Positions 8,641 through 17,826 of a stretch of 22,381 bases of DNA are shown one piece after another. The stretch is from Entrophospora sp. SA101 (lineage: Eukaryota > Glomeromycota > Glomeromycetes > Entrophosporales > Entrophosporaceae), in NCBI GenBank assembly GCA_958430865.1, contig CAUDNR010000468.1, positions 663-23,043 of the forward strand. The letters run 5' to 3'. How positions within the stretch are numbered: position 1 is the first letter of the stretch; each line of letters begins with the position of its first letter. Both the position numbers and the translations under genes were made by a program. The notes under the pieces were generated by a model. The model made no database searches. It was not told where the DNA came from and worked only from the letters and a program-made list of their open reading frames with translations.

Positions 8641-9200
8641 TTTGTCGTTGCATTTTAAAAACATATTACAAGCTTCGTTTACATCTCTATCAATGGTGGA
8701 ATTATAATACAATACGTACATCTAAAGGCCTTTGACCACAACTTCCACATATTTTGCTGGTGTATTCCTCAACGTAAATACTTGTAAGTTTTATGCAACA
8801 AATATTGACAAAAGTGTCAATGTGGCCAGGTCAACATTTGCATTGCAGATTTAGATTGAATTTTTCCAAAACCATCATCATTTTTGACCATGTCTTGTGT
8901 TTTAAACTATATAAGAAAGCAAAATTACATGGTAGTTTTCGCATAACCATTTGCAAATTTTCAATGACATTCATCTACAAGACTACTAATTTCTTATGGA
9001 GCTTATATCCTTTTATACTCATTTGCTTTATCGTGAATATAATCTCTTTCACATTGGATTCTATCGTTATGCAAACGCAGCGATACGTATTGATCTCATC
9101 ATTCTATAACTTCATAGCTTAGGTTATAACTAGTCATGAAAGTCCTCAAAAGGAATGATGCCAGAACCCCTATTTTCTTCAATTGCCAAAAAAATTAGAA
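8641..9200 (-). pseudogene. Decayed TnpB/Fanzor-type RNA-guided nuclease gene (RuvC and zinc-ribbon part)
   Basis: Read on the minus strand, motifs of the TnpB superfamily appear in the right order but in different frames. RTFMTSYNLSYEVIE (9146-9102) is the segment after RuvC-I, without its leading Asp-Pro-Gly. SSLVDECH then WLCENYHVILLSYIV (8949-8905) match the helix and strand around RuvC-II. KSAMQMLTWPH (8852-8820) matches the conserved S..A..ML.W.H. EEYTSKICGSCG (8770-8735) is the first zinc-knuckle pair, CTYC (8720-8709) the second. DRDVNEACNMFLK (8691-8653) is RuvC-III with its catalytic Asp. At least five stops and several frame changes make it non-functional. Known role: TnpB and eukaryotic Fanzor proteins are transposon-encoded, guide-RNA-directed DNA endonucleases related to Cas12. 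The motif style is closer to IS607-type/Fanzor2 proteins than to IS605 TnpB, by memory of the family. Confidence 0.8.
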
Positions 9201-9260
9201 CTTGGCTTTAATTTCAGGTGGTTTAGAGAAAGGTATACAAGTAGAATTCACAAATATAAT

Positions 9261-10478
9261 TCATGGTAAGTTACATTCATATCTTAATTCGGTGCTTTTA
9301 ATACCTTTGAGGAATGATTAAACACCTCTGGTTCTTCCTTAATATGTTGTTCTAAATTTAATTTAATTTTTGCAGCAATATTTTGATTTATAATTTTTAA
9401 TAGGTCAATCTCTAATGCTAACAGGGGTATCAAGAAACCAGAATCAATGGATGTAAATTTTTCAGATTGATTGATATAATTTTTACGTAAATATAATATC
9501 AATGATAAGCATTGGTGTATGTCCAGCGACCAATACTAATATGGTTTGTTTCCTCCGAATTAGAATAAAGTCTGATTTTAAGAGCTTTCCCTGTGGAGAT
9601 TTTTTTTAAAAGATGAAATCAAAGAAGCTACATCATTTTTTTTTTAAAAGAAAGGATGACAATAAATCCGAAGATGAAATTACATCTTCTTCTATATGTC
9701 GTCTGGTAAAAGAGGAAGGAATATGATTTAAATCATAATAATAATAAAAAGATATTGGTTTTGTTGAGTCAACTGTAAACCATGGCCTAAGAGCTAGTCT
9801 TTTTAAAGAGTCGTCTCATTGACTCGGACACAGTTGTTTTAAGGGTAATCAATACCAGTTTGTGAGTACTCATGGTAAGTTACATTCATATCTTAATTCG
9901 GTGCTTTTAATACCTTTGAGGAATGATTAAACACCTCTGGTTCTTCCTTAATATGTTGTTCTAAATTTAATTTAATTTTTGCAGCAATATTTTGATTTAT
10001 AATTTTTAATAGGTCAATCTCTAATGCTAACAGGGGTATCAAGAAACCAGAATCAATGGATGTAAATTTTTCAGATTGATTGATATAATTTTTACGTAAA
10101 TATAATATCAATGATAAGCATTGGTGTATGTCCAGCGACCAATACTAATATGGTTTGTTTCCTCCGAATTAGAATAAAGTCTGATTTTAAGAGCTTTCCC
10201 TGTGGAGATTTTTTTTAAAAGATGAAATCAAAGAAGCTACATCATTTTTTTTTTAAAAGAAAGGATGACAATAAATCCGAAGATGAAATTACATCTTCTT
10301 CTATATGTCGTCTGGTAAAAGAGGAAGGAATATGATTTAAATCATAATAATAATAAAAAGATATTGGTTTTGTTGAGTCAACTGTAAACCATGGCCTAAG
10401 AGCTAGTCTTTTTAAAGAGTCGTCTCATTGACTCGGACACAGTTGTTTTAAGGGTAATCAATACCAGTTTGTGAGTAC
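9261..10478. repeat. Two tandem copies of a 609-bp unit without visible differences
   Basis: Copy 1 is 9261-9869 and copy 2 is 9870-10478; every line compared is the same at an offset of 609. The tetranucleotide TCAT occurs at the start of each copy and again right after copy 2, so a 4-bp match could have seeded the duplication. Near-perfect identity in AT-rich non-coding DNA implies a very recent duplication or an assembly duplication. Its left border touches the TnpB/Fanzor remnant. Confidence 0.9.
9284..9815 (-). pseudogene. Coding remnants inside each 609-bp copy
   Basis: On the minus strand a frame open over 9815-9633 reads RLALRPWFTVDSTKPISF and, later, RRHIEEDVISSSDLLSSFLL before a stop in a poly-A run. 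Another phase then gives KALKIRLYSNSEETN and GRWTYTNAY. A third gives a 72-codon frame (9502-9284) with LIPLLALEIDLLKIINQNIA and ending SSKVLKAPN. The same pieces recur 609 bp on (10424-10242 and 10111-9893). The order, strand and KIRLY.N.E/R.TYN pattern would suit the N-terminal part of the neighbouring nuclease remnant, but the match is loose and it could be an unrelated gene. Confidence 0.35.
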
Positions 10479-10890
10479 TCATTCTCAATCTACTTGGAAC
10501 TGAGCCACAACCAACTGATAATTGTAATTTTTTAATTTTTAATTTTTAATTTTTTAATTTTTATAAAGTAATACTTTTTTTTTTGATTATATGTTTTACA
10601 ACTACCACTTCAACTTCAACCACATCGCCTTCAGCTCGTTATAATAAAAGCTGTAAAATTCAAAATAAAATAATCATATTAATAAATTAATATTTTAACA
10701 AAAAAAACTTCCTTGCATTTTCTAGAGTGACATATTTCATTACACAACAGCATAATAATTGTCCTTTAGAAATTATAGAACGAAAGATGGTGTAAAGGAT
10801 CAGGATATCACAGCATTTATCAGATCAAGACTTTGTCCCAAACGAATAAGAGATGAAGCGATGGTTTTTCTTTCTGTATGATATACTTAT
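10479..10890 (+). pseudogene. Possible broken two-exon gene
   Basis: A T-rich stretch (TTTTTAA repeats, 10525-10580) precedes a Thr/Ser-rich plus frame, CFTTTTSTSTTSPSARYNKS, ending at a GTAAAA donor-like site near 10652. After an acceptor TTCTAGAG near 10726 the matching phase reads TYFITQQHNNCPLEIIERK, then stops. A different phase continues KDGVKDQDITAFIRSRLCPK and RIRDEAMVFLSV. The composition is protein-like on both sides of the frame change, so it is either a pseudogene with an indel near 10785 or a sequencing error in a small gene. The family is unknown to me. Confidence 0.35.
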
Positions 10891-11021
10891 TACATCAAAA
10901 AAGTGTTTTTAAAAAGTTATAACCATGAATTACTTTTATTTATTTTATTTTATTTTTAAATAATCTAAAGAAAACAACCAATATAAAAATAATTTACCAA
11001 AATTTTTTAACATTTTTATCG

Positions 11022-11869
11022 CTAGAAATTACACTCAAAATCAAAGAATAGCAGGCGTTTTCCGGCAAAGAAAATAATTGATGATATTAGCCCAGCTCCT
11101 GCAGGAGCAATTCCACTCCAGTTACCAGAAACCATGGCCAAAATTATATGCGAACCTATAATATGGAGATTTGCCGAAATGTACGCCGCCATAATAATGA
11201 TGAATACATTTCTTTTGATGCATATTGCTACACACATTGTTACAAATGCTGTTAGTCCCACTGCGAATAATATCCATATCCAATCAGTAACAGCTTTTGT
11301 CGTGTTTACCAACATAATGCTCAATCCAATTATACCAGCCCAACCGCCAGCAGCTAGTAGAATCGTTAAAATTTTACCAATAATAATGTACCGTCCATTT
11401 ATATTGTGGGGGTCTTGTACTTTATTGTCACCAGCAATCACTTTACGAGCTCTAACACCGTCATTCAACATCTTAAAACTCCATGGAGTTAGCTGCCCGA
11501 CCGCCAAAAGTATTACTTGCCATTCTCCGTGACAATAAACACACGTATAGATGGCTGGTCCTAACACCATAGCACTTATTATGACTGCTAACAATGGATC
11601 TTGTGATTTATAAGGCTTACACCATCGCCATGGTGAAAACAGAGGAAAATCCAAGTATGTTAAAGCAACACTAAAAATCGTAAAGGCCCAACAGGATATC
11701 CCAAAAATTCCATATGGTAATCCGTAACAAGCGGTTTGTTGTAATAGTTCATCCAGAACTACTATATAAAAGGAAAATCGATATTTGCTATTTGAGCGTT
11801 TAAATATCACGGTTACAAGTTTCTTTAAAAGGCTATAAGCCGACCAAACCTACCAGAATTATAGCTCAT
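11022..11869 (-). CDS. Multi-pass membrane protein of unknown function (two exons)
   Basis: On the minus strand a short first exon (11869-11854, MSYNS) joins across an intron at 11853-11762 (92 nt, GTAGGT...ATATAG) to a 740-nt exon, giving 251 residues. This start replaces the unspliced ATG at 11810, whose first residues are intron translation. About seven hydrophobic segments lie near residues 18-40, 61-81, 86-100, 131-156, 163-185, 188-212 and 219-235. Between them are a Trp/Pro/Tyr-rich loop (FPLFSPWRWCKPYKSQDP) and a charged loop (LNDGVRARKVIAGDNKVQDP). No signal peptide or known transporter signature was recognised. The GC content and codon choice are visibly higher than in the surrounding DNA, indicating selection. 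Membrane location is inferred from hydropathy; substrate and partners are unknown. Confidence 0.7.
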
Positions 11870-12368
11870 TGCTCGTTTACCAAATTCACAAGGTAATGAA
11901 AAATAAGAAGAAAATTTTTTTAACTGCCAAAAGTAGGATTTTCATTGAATTCAAGTAAATGAAGGTGTTACCGTAAATAGTTGCACAAAAATGATTAATA
12001 TCGCATTATTCAAATGAATAATGCCTATTTTATTCTCAGTAAAAGATTGGTTAAATTAAAAAATGAATACATATCATTGTAGAAGATATCAAAAATAATA
12101 TGATTTTTACGTTTATAATTCGTGATACGTGATAGAGAAGACAGACAAAATTTTCGAATTTTTGGATCGTCACTATTAAATGGTTACACGATAAATAATG
12201 CACAAAATATTATTATTGTTGAAAGTTTTTGACTAGTAACACAGAAAATACAGCGCAGCATGCATTTTTATCGAATTAAATCATATTTTAATTTATTAAT
12301 ATTAATATAGTAAAAAAAAGATCCGTGCTATATTTACCTTGGAACAAAAAAGGTTAGTCATATTAAAT
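11870..12368. other. Intergenic, no gene seen
   Basis: This AT-rich DNA lies upstream of the membrane-protein gene and presumably holds its promoter. No clear TATA box, repeat or coding segment stands out. Confidence 0.5.
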
Positions 12369-12590
12369 ATGCATCCATACTTAAAAATGGTTGACAAAAT
12401 TGCTGGATTTAGTCAGTTAACGGAATTACATATGATGAAATTTATCGCCAAGGATTTTTTTGACGAAGTGGCGAAACTGATGAAATTGGCAAAATTAATT
12501 CAACCAATCAAATCTGATAAATTTTTAGTAACGTTGATGTATTTAATATATTGCAAATATTTCAGCCAATATATAATTGGCTTGGTCTAA
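12369..12590 (+). CDS. Possible small helical protein (weak)
   Basis: This is an open frame of 73 codons from ATG 12369, starting MHPYLKMVDKIAGFSQLTEL. Its middle is Lys/Leu-rich and helical (FDEVAKLMKLAKLIQPIKSD), and its codons include several G/C-ending ones unusual for random AT-rich DNA. The last 20 residues are hydrophobic and may be read-through of non-coding DNA. I do not recognise it. It could be a genuine small gene, a single exon, or chance. Confidence 0.25.
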   Translation: MHPYLKMVDKIAGFSQLTELHMMKFIAKDFFDEVAKLMKLAKLIQPIKSDKFLVTLMYLIYCKYFSQYIIGLV

Positions 12591-13085
12591 AGACCTAAAT
12601 TTTACATAAATTTTAAAAGTATAAAAGTCACTTTTGTCCCTACCTTTTAAAAAATTTATTTGTTGTAGAGTTCTATTTTTCTTTAGTACATGTATTTTAC
12701 TATGTTCGCGAGGAATTTGGGTCATGATATCATTACTAAATTTGCCAGTAAAAAATAATTTTTAAAAACTAAAATCATGTGAAGTCCTATTTTTTTGAAA
12801 AAATTTTACATAGCGCAGCAATAAGAGTCTTTAGAAAACACAAGGTTTTAATAATTTTTACCTGTTTGTGTTATATATGGCATTTCATCATTATATACTG
12901 ATCTTATATAACAATTCAATATGTAGAGTAACATTGGGTGTTTACCATAGTAATTCTTTTTTATCATGGCGATAATCCATCACTAGCGAAGGGTTCCGAA
13001 TCTAAATCATTTTTTTGGTGACATATATAAAGTCAGTATTTAGCCATACTTTTGATCATCGGTTATAAAAGTCTGTTCGGTTTAG
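12591..13085. other. Intergenic, no gene seen
   Basis: AT-rich sequence with T and A runs. A phrase near 12985-13005 resembles a tRNA T-arm but lacks the rest of a tRNA. No coding segment is supported. Confidence 0.5.
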
Positions 13086-13313
13086 TTAATTAATCTTAAT
13101 TTCATCAATTTCGTCAAATGAACGACGGTTTGACGAAAGAATTCCCCGCCCTGCAAAGTATTTCGTCAACCATTCTTTAATTTTCATAATGCTGAGATTA
13201 CTACCAAGCTCTCGATTCGGATATTGGATGTCAAGGAGTTCCAGATTTCCTTTGTCATCCTTATTTATCAACAAGAAATAAGAATCAAATATCTGTTGCA
13301 CTTTTGGGGTTGA
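13086..13313 (-). CDS. Probable terminal exon or small ORF, family unknown
   Basis: On the minus strand, right after an acceptor-like TTTCTAG, a frame of 75 codons runs to a TAA at 13086. It reads VQQIFDSYFLLINKDDKGN, KIKEWLTKYFAGRGIL, then SSNRRSFDEIDEIKIN. The GC-richer codons and mixed charged composition look like real protein. The same frame continues upstream (13535-13317) with only the TAG at 13316-13314 between, and that part is hydrophobic and AT-driven, so splicing at the AG is more likely than read-through. I could not place the 5' exons. Function unknown. Confidence 0.4.
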   Translation of the reverse strand, partial: STPKVQQIFDSYFLLINKDDKGNLELLDIQYPNRELGSNLSIMKIKEWLTKYFAGRGILSSNRRSFDEIDEIKIN

Positions 13314-13535
13314 CTAGAAAGTTATATAGTATCTAAATTTGAAAATAGAAGATGAAAAATTCAAACTTGAAAAATCATAGAGTAATTTAATGATGATAGT
13401 ACTTGTAACAATTCTTTTTCGAAAAATCATGTTGAAATGACCTTTAGTTTTAATTTTATACACTATTAAAATAACTAAAATAACTAACTGATTTAATTTT
13501 TTGACCAAATCAAAACTCAATTCTATCGTCATCAA

Positions 13536-14213
13536 ATAATGTTATAAAAATTTTTATAGCAAAAGAGCAAAATAACAATTTATCTTTGTTGTACAGAAAG
13601 ATTTCTCCAGTTTATTATATTGTTAACCTGATTCTTTTCTAAGGAAACGTCATATCGCAGAATTCATAAACATCAAAGCAAAAAACTTGGATAATAATTT
13701 ATAATCGAACATTGTTAGAATTTTTCTTGATCGCTAGTGTTTGTCTAACACAGATAAAGTGAAATTTTCTTACGCATTGTTTATATGTAATTGCTAAATG
13801 CTAAAACGTTCAGAGTAAAATAACAATTATAAGAAATATTGTATATATATATATATATTTTTTTTTTGGATTAATATTACGAAATAAAATAATAATACCA
13901 ATAGTAATGAAATAAGATTTCCTAGTTAAGAGCCTCTTTTAAATGTATATTTTTCATATTTTTTTTGACATATATTACATTATTTTGTCCACATAAAGTT
14001 CTTTAATTTGATTGTAGTTTCAAAAAAACAAATCTTTAGAGATTTATTGTTAGTAAAATATTTGCTTTTGTCAAGCAAATAAAATAAATTTATTTTTGAA
14101 AGAGAAAATTAAAAAATAAAATAAAATAATTTATTTGAAAGAGAAATTGAGATAACGAATAGTAATAGTGCTTTATAATAATAACGGTCAATGATTATCA
14201 CGTGACTTTAAAA
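13536..14213. other. Intergenic, AT-rich
   Basis: No coding signal. A (TA)n run followed by T9 lies near 13842-13868. Otherwise there are A/T tracts only. Confidence 0.5.
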
Positions 14214-14340
14214 GCTTATAATTCCTTATTTAAAAAGAAAAAGAAGAAATTAAACCGATAGAATTGAAGTTAAATACCTAAACTTCATCCTCATCGGTTT
14301 ACTTTTTTCTTTTTATTATAAAAGTTATGAGTTATAAGGC
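14214..14340. repeat. Imperfect palindrome, about 60-bp arms
   Basis: The left arm (GCTTATAATTCC ... AAACCGAT ... TTGAAGTT) is mirrored by the right arm (AACTTCATCC ... ATCGGTTT ... ACTCATAACTTATAAGGC-like, read inverted), centred near 14275. The best-paired part is AAACCGAT/ATCGGTTT together with GAAGTT/AACTTC around an 8-10 nt loop. It could be a small foldback (MITE-like) element or a transcribed hairpin. Confidence 0.6.
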
Positions 14341-14424
14341 TTCAAAGTCGGGCCATTTCCTAAAATTAAAATAATTTCGTGATACAGAAAATCTTGGAAA
14401 GATCTTTTAAAATAACATAAAAAT

Positions 14425-14515
14425 AATTTTATTGGTTCTTCACTTATTGTTACTAATGATGCACTACACACGTACGGAATTTTGAAAATCATGCATATTC
14501 CCATGGAAAATTAAA
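14425..14515. repeat. Dispersed repeat, copy 1 (copy 2 near 17625-17718)
   Basis: Both copies run in the same direction with the same phrases in order: ATTTTATTG, a CTTAT.GTTACTA segment, GTGCAT/ATGCAC, a C.CGT.CGGAATTTT-like block, and CATGGAAA. By eye they match at about 70 percent, fading afterwards. Origin unknown. Confidence 0.45.
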
Positions 14516-14519
14516 AAAA

Positions 14520-14714
14520 ATTGATTTTTTGTTACCAAATGATCAAGTTTTGATAGTTACTCCGGTGATATTCAAGAATAATTTGCAAAACTACTCTATA
14601 GCATGTGATACATTAGTATAAATTTTAAATGGCAGTATATTTACAATAATTGATCTTTTGGGAGATAAAGGCTTCCTGATGCCATTTTTAAACAAATTAA
14701 ATCTACATTTTTAA
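14520..14714 (+). pseudogene. Coding remnant with one internal stop
   Basis: A plus frame reads IDFLLPNDQVLIVTPVIFKN and QNYSIACDTLV, meets one TAA near 14620, then goes on in the same frame with LNGSIFTIIDLLGDKGFLMP to a stop at 14712. Another phase just after it gives SPVAIYGANLITIRCGKDF. The protein-like composition across a single stop suggests a recently dead gene or a missed intron. I do not recognise the family. Confidence 0.35.
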
Positions 14715-15540
14715 AATAATAATCCCCTGTCGCAATTTATGGAGCGAATTTAATTACAATCCGATGTGGCAAAGACTTTTAAATGTAAAATAGTGAGATG
14801 GCAACAAAAAAAATTTTTTAATTAAAGCCCAATTGCTAATCTGGGTTTTTTAAAATCTCGGTTGATGTCTTTCTGTTAAAAAAAAATTTTTTTGTTTTAA
14901 AAATTATCCAATCAATTCATCGTATATATATTTGATTACTTTTTTGTGTGTTTGTATTTTGCATATATAATAAAAGCTTTTAAATACCCGCAAAAAAAGT
15001 GAACAAATACAATTCCAAATTTATTAAATAAAATTTCTAGGCTGAAAGTGGACTTCTGAATGATACACATAATGACATATTATTTCCAAAATAACTTGGA
15101 TTTAAATCAAGTTCCGTATGTTTATATTAATTACATTAATTAATAATGACGTATAGCCAGCTGTGCAACAATTTTTCTTCAGGACGTCTTTTAATAATAA
15201 ACCGTTATTATTTGTTCTTGAAAAAAGTTTTTTATTTATTATGCAAATCTTAATTGATTTTTATTATCATCTTAAAAAAAAAAAAAAAAGATGTTAAATA
15301 AAATGGATTATAAATTAAATATTATTATTATTATTATGTGGGAAAATAATTCGCTATTGATTTCCATATTTAGTTCTATTATGTTGATCGAAAAAATTTA
15401 ATTAATTTGACGCGAAAAATGAATAAATGAACATAAATATTATGTATTTAAAAAGAATATTTATTCATGAGTTTTTTTCTTAGATTGAACTTTTCGGTTA
15501 TTTTTCATTATTGTAATATTCCATCGTCTTATCAACAGAG
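14715..15540. other. Intergenic, AT-rich
   Basis: A/T homopolymer runs, including an A16 tract near 15275 bracketed by CATCTT and AGATG, and an (ATT)n patch near 15323-15337. No supported gene. Confidence 0.5.
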
Positions 15541-15548
15541 TTGTCTTT

Positions 15549-15839
15549 AATGGTTCCATAGATCATTCTATGATGGTAGTCCATGCTGTACTGTAGAATG
15601 AGAATAGAACGAAAGAACATTGTCTAGTTATCAACACACCCACAATTCCGACACATTCACCAAGTGGTCCAAGTCTAACAGTTTTATCATTACATGCGCC
15701 AGCTCGTACACGTAAATTCAATGGGTTATTAATGTCAATTCTATTGCAATTAAATTATATATTGTTAATATTAATTGATACTATTAATTAGGTGTTATTG
15801 AATTAATCCAACAAAAAAGTTTCAAACCTGATGGAAAAT
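15549..15839 (+). repeat. Related segments A and B, plus orientation
   Basis: Segment A (15549-15715) and segment B (15776-15839) each have an inverted relative at 16281-16474 and 16481-16533. Both look like former coding sequence: A reads CLVINTPTIPTHSPSGPSLT then LSLHAPART, and B reads VIELIQQKSFKPDGK followed by a stop and FETTRIAYVNAYMLISGKK. Between them, about 60 AT-rich bases end in TTAG and could be an old intron. I do not recognise the family. Confidence 0.6.
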
Positions 15840-16280
15840 AGTTTGAAACAACAAGGATTGCGTATGTCAACGCTTACATGCTCATCTCTGGAAAGAAGAA
15901 TAAACTTTAAAAGGTGCACTAAAAACTTCGGCGACTACCGACTCACGGCTGTTTGGATAACCATTTAACGAACTATTTTATTAATTCAATAAATAAATAT
16001 TAATTTAAGATAGTAAGTCAAAACTAACAATAAACATTCTATATAATCTAAATGTTAATTGAAAACAACTATTATTAAAAAAATTAAATAATAAACAATT
16101 AATGCAGGTGTAAATGGATGACAGGCACTCACCGAACCAAGAGTTCTTTTAAGTTGTAGAAGGAAAATAAAGCAGCCTTCGGTCCGTACCAATATATCTG
16201 AAATAAGAAATAAAAACCCGGCTGTCCTAAATAATTATTCAAGTACATATGCAGATGGAGTGTAATGTCACATCAAGTCA
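15840..16280. other. Spacer between the inverted segments
   Basis: Starts with the protein-like continuation of segment B and then becomes AT-rich. A slightly GC-richer part (16105-16190) has no recognisable motif. Confidence 0.4.
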
Positions 16281-16533
16281 CACGTACGAGCTGGCGCATG
16301 TAATTATCAAACTGTTAAACTTGGACCATTGGATGATTGTGCTGGAATTGTGGATGGGTTGATAACTAGTCGACGTTCTTCTGTTCTATCCTCCTCATTC
16401 CACAGCCCAGCATAGATTTTGTTTATTATTATCGTTATTATTGTTATTATTATTATTGAAAATGATCGATAACCAATTTGCCATCAGGTTTGAAACTTGT
16501 TTGTTGGGTTAATTCAAATCTATTAATAGTATC
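16281..16533 (-). repeat. Related segments A' and B', minus orientation
   Basis: Read on the minus strand, B' (16533-16481) gives FELTQQTSFKPDGKLVIDHF, then an AAT-repeat Asn run, then A' gives EEDRTEERRLVINPSTIPAQ and SSNGPSLTV followed by stops. The order B'-A' is contiguous here, whereas the plus copy runs A then B. The text match to the plus copy is about 75-80 percent by eye. The frames are broken, so this is a remnant. Confidence 0.6.
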
Positions 16534-16650
16534 TATGAACGAAATTCAAATTTATTAACCATATATATATAATTTAATTGAAATAGAATCGACATTATTA
16601 TGATCCGAGGCTTTTATAAAAATTTCAATTCGTAAAGAAACTCGTTATAG

Positions 16651-17165
16651 AAAATCCAATAATGTTGAACATGAAAATAATGCCAAGGAAAAGTTAAAGA
16701 ATCAACTTCGTTGGTTGCGTCGTCTTCATCGGCATTATCATCACCAAAAACCATTTTGAAACCTATTCCAAAATTAGTTGACCAATCTGCTGCTACTACA
16801 AATACTACAATCATCATCAATCCTGATAATGGAAAAGACGGTATTAATTCTCTCATAGAAGATGACGAGAGGAAGATGATGAGGAAGATGAAGGTGACAT
16901 CAATAATAACTATGAGACCAGATATATAAATTTAAAAATTTTCAAAGTCGTGTAATTTTAATCAATTACTTTTATCAACATCAATATTAATATAATTATA
17001 ATTATAATTATGACAATACCTCTCAGGAGCGGTGCAACCATCAATATTAGCCACAAATAATTTTACTGGTAGATCAATAGAACGTCTATCTTTATCACCG
17101 AAACCGCACATTCTTGCCTTATTGGTTGCTGGCTGACCTAACCGATAGCTATAAATTGTAGAAGG
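16651..17165 (+). pseudogene. Decayed Ser/Thr-rich and acidic coding fragments
   Basis: Plus-strand pieces in shifting frames: NVEHENNAKEKLKNQLRWLR; then KESTSLVASSSSALSSPKT running on to NPDNGKDGINSLIEDDE (to about 16865); then in another phase REEDDEEDEGDINNNYE; and at 17031 onward AVQPSILATNNFTGRSIERL and SLSPKPHILALLVAG. No family is recognised. The acidic and low-complexity style suggests a nuclear protein. Missing starts and frame changes argue for a dead gene, although an unresolved multi-exon gene remains possible. Confidence 0.35.
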
Positions 17166-17780
17166 GTATTGAACAAAACTTTGATCTTAAGCTGGGAGTT
17201 TTTTTTATTTTTTTAAAAATTTTTTAATTAATAATTATTCTATAAAATAATGTTGATAATGTTATATATATCACAACTATCACGCATACAATAATAATAT
17301 TATAAAATTTTCACGCATACATTTGAAATTGAAACTTCCAACATAACAAAAAATTCAAATGATAATTTAAATCTTTTCCATCCCCCTTTTTATAAATAAA
17401 AAATTATTATAAAATAATATTATTTATATTTATTTAGGAAAAATATTTTTTGTGCATCATCTCGAAATTTTATATTATTATTATTGTTGTATAAGGTTTT
17501 AATCGAAATTGGCATTTTAATTGTCGTGTAACACTATTCTGGAAGACTTTTTTTTTAATAAAAATTTTTTTTTATCACTCGAGGTTTCTATAACATTTTA
17601 TAATAGTTTGGAGAAGAAATTATGATAGATTTTATTGATTTCTCGCTTATGGTTACTACCCAGTGCATGACATGCGCGTGGAATTTTTGAAATAGCGCAT
17701 TCTCACATGGAAATTAAAAAATACATACTGTATACTATAAATTTTTTTTCCATTATATATTACAGTGGTTTGCATTTCAA
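17166..17780. other. Intergenic, AT-rich, with dispersed repeat copy 2
   Basis: Contains the relative of 14425-14515 at about 17625-17718 and a doubled TCACGCATACA phrase near 17280 and 17313. No gene seen. Confidence 0.45.
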
Positions 17781-17826
17781 GACGTTAGGCAGAGCGACTG
17801 AATTTTAACGGAACTGTACAAGATGA

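Noticed and set aside
8384..9122. Two hydrophobic plus-strand ORFs (8384-8587 and 8793-9122)
   Set aside because: They lie antisense to the TnpB/Fanzor remnant and its flank; no motif supports them.
11134..11532. 132-codon plus-strand ORF
   Set aside because: It is the antisense shadow of the membrane-protein exon, which has the better composition and a proper splice structure.
12975..13010. tRNA-like T-arm phrase GGGTTCCGAATC
   Set aside because: No acceptor stem, D-arm or anticodon arm fits around it, and the T-loop has an extra base.
14826..14856. Terminator-like hairpin followed by T run
   Set aside because: The stem is short and mismatched, and intrinsic bacterial terminators are not expected in a fungal nuclear genome.
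16614..16856. 80-codon minus-strand ORF
   Set aside because: Antisense to the Ser/Thr-rich plus-strand fragments; no family resemblance.
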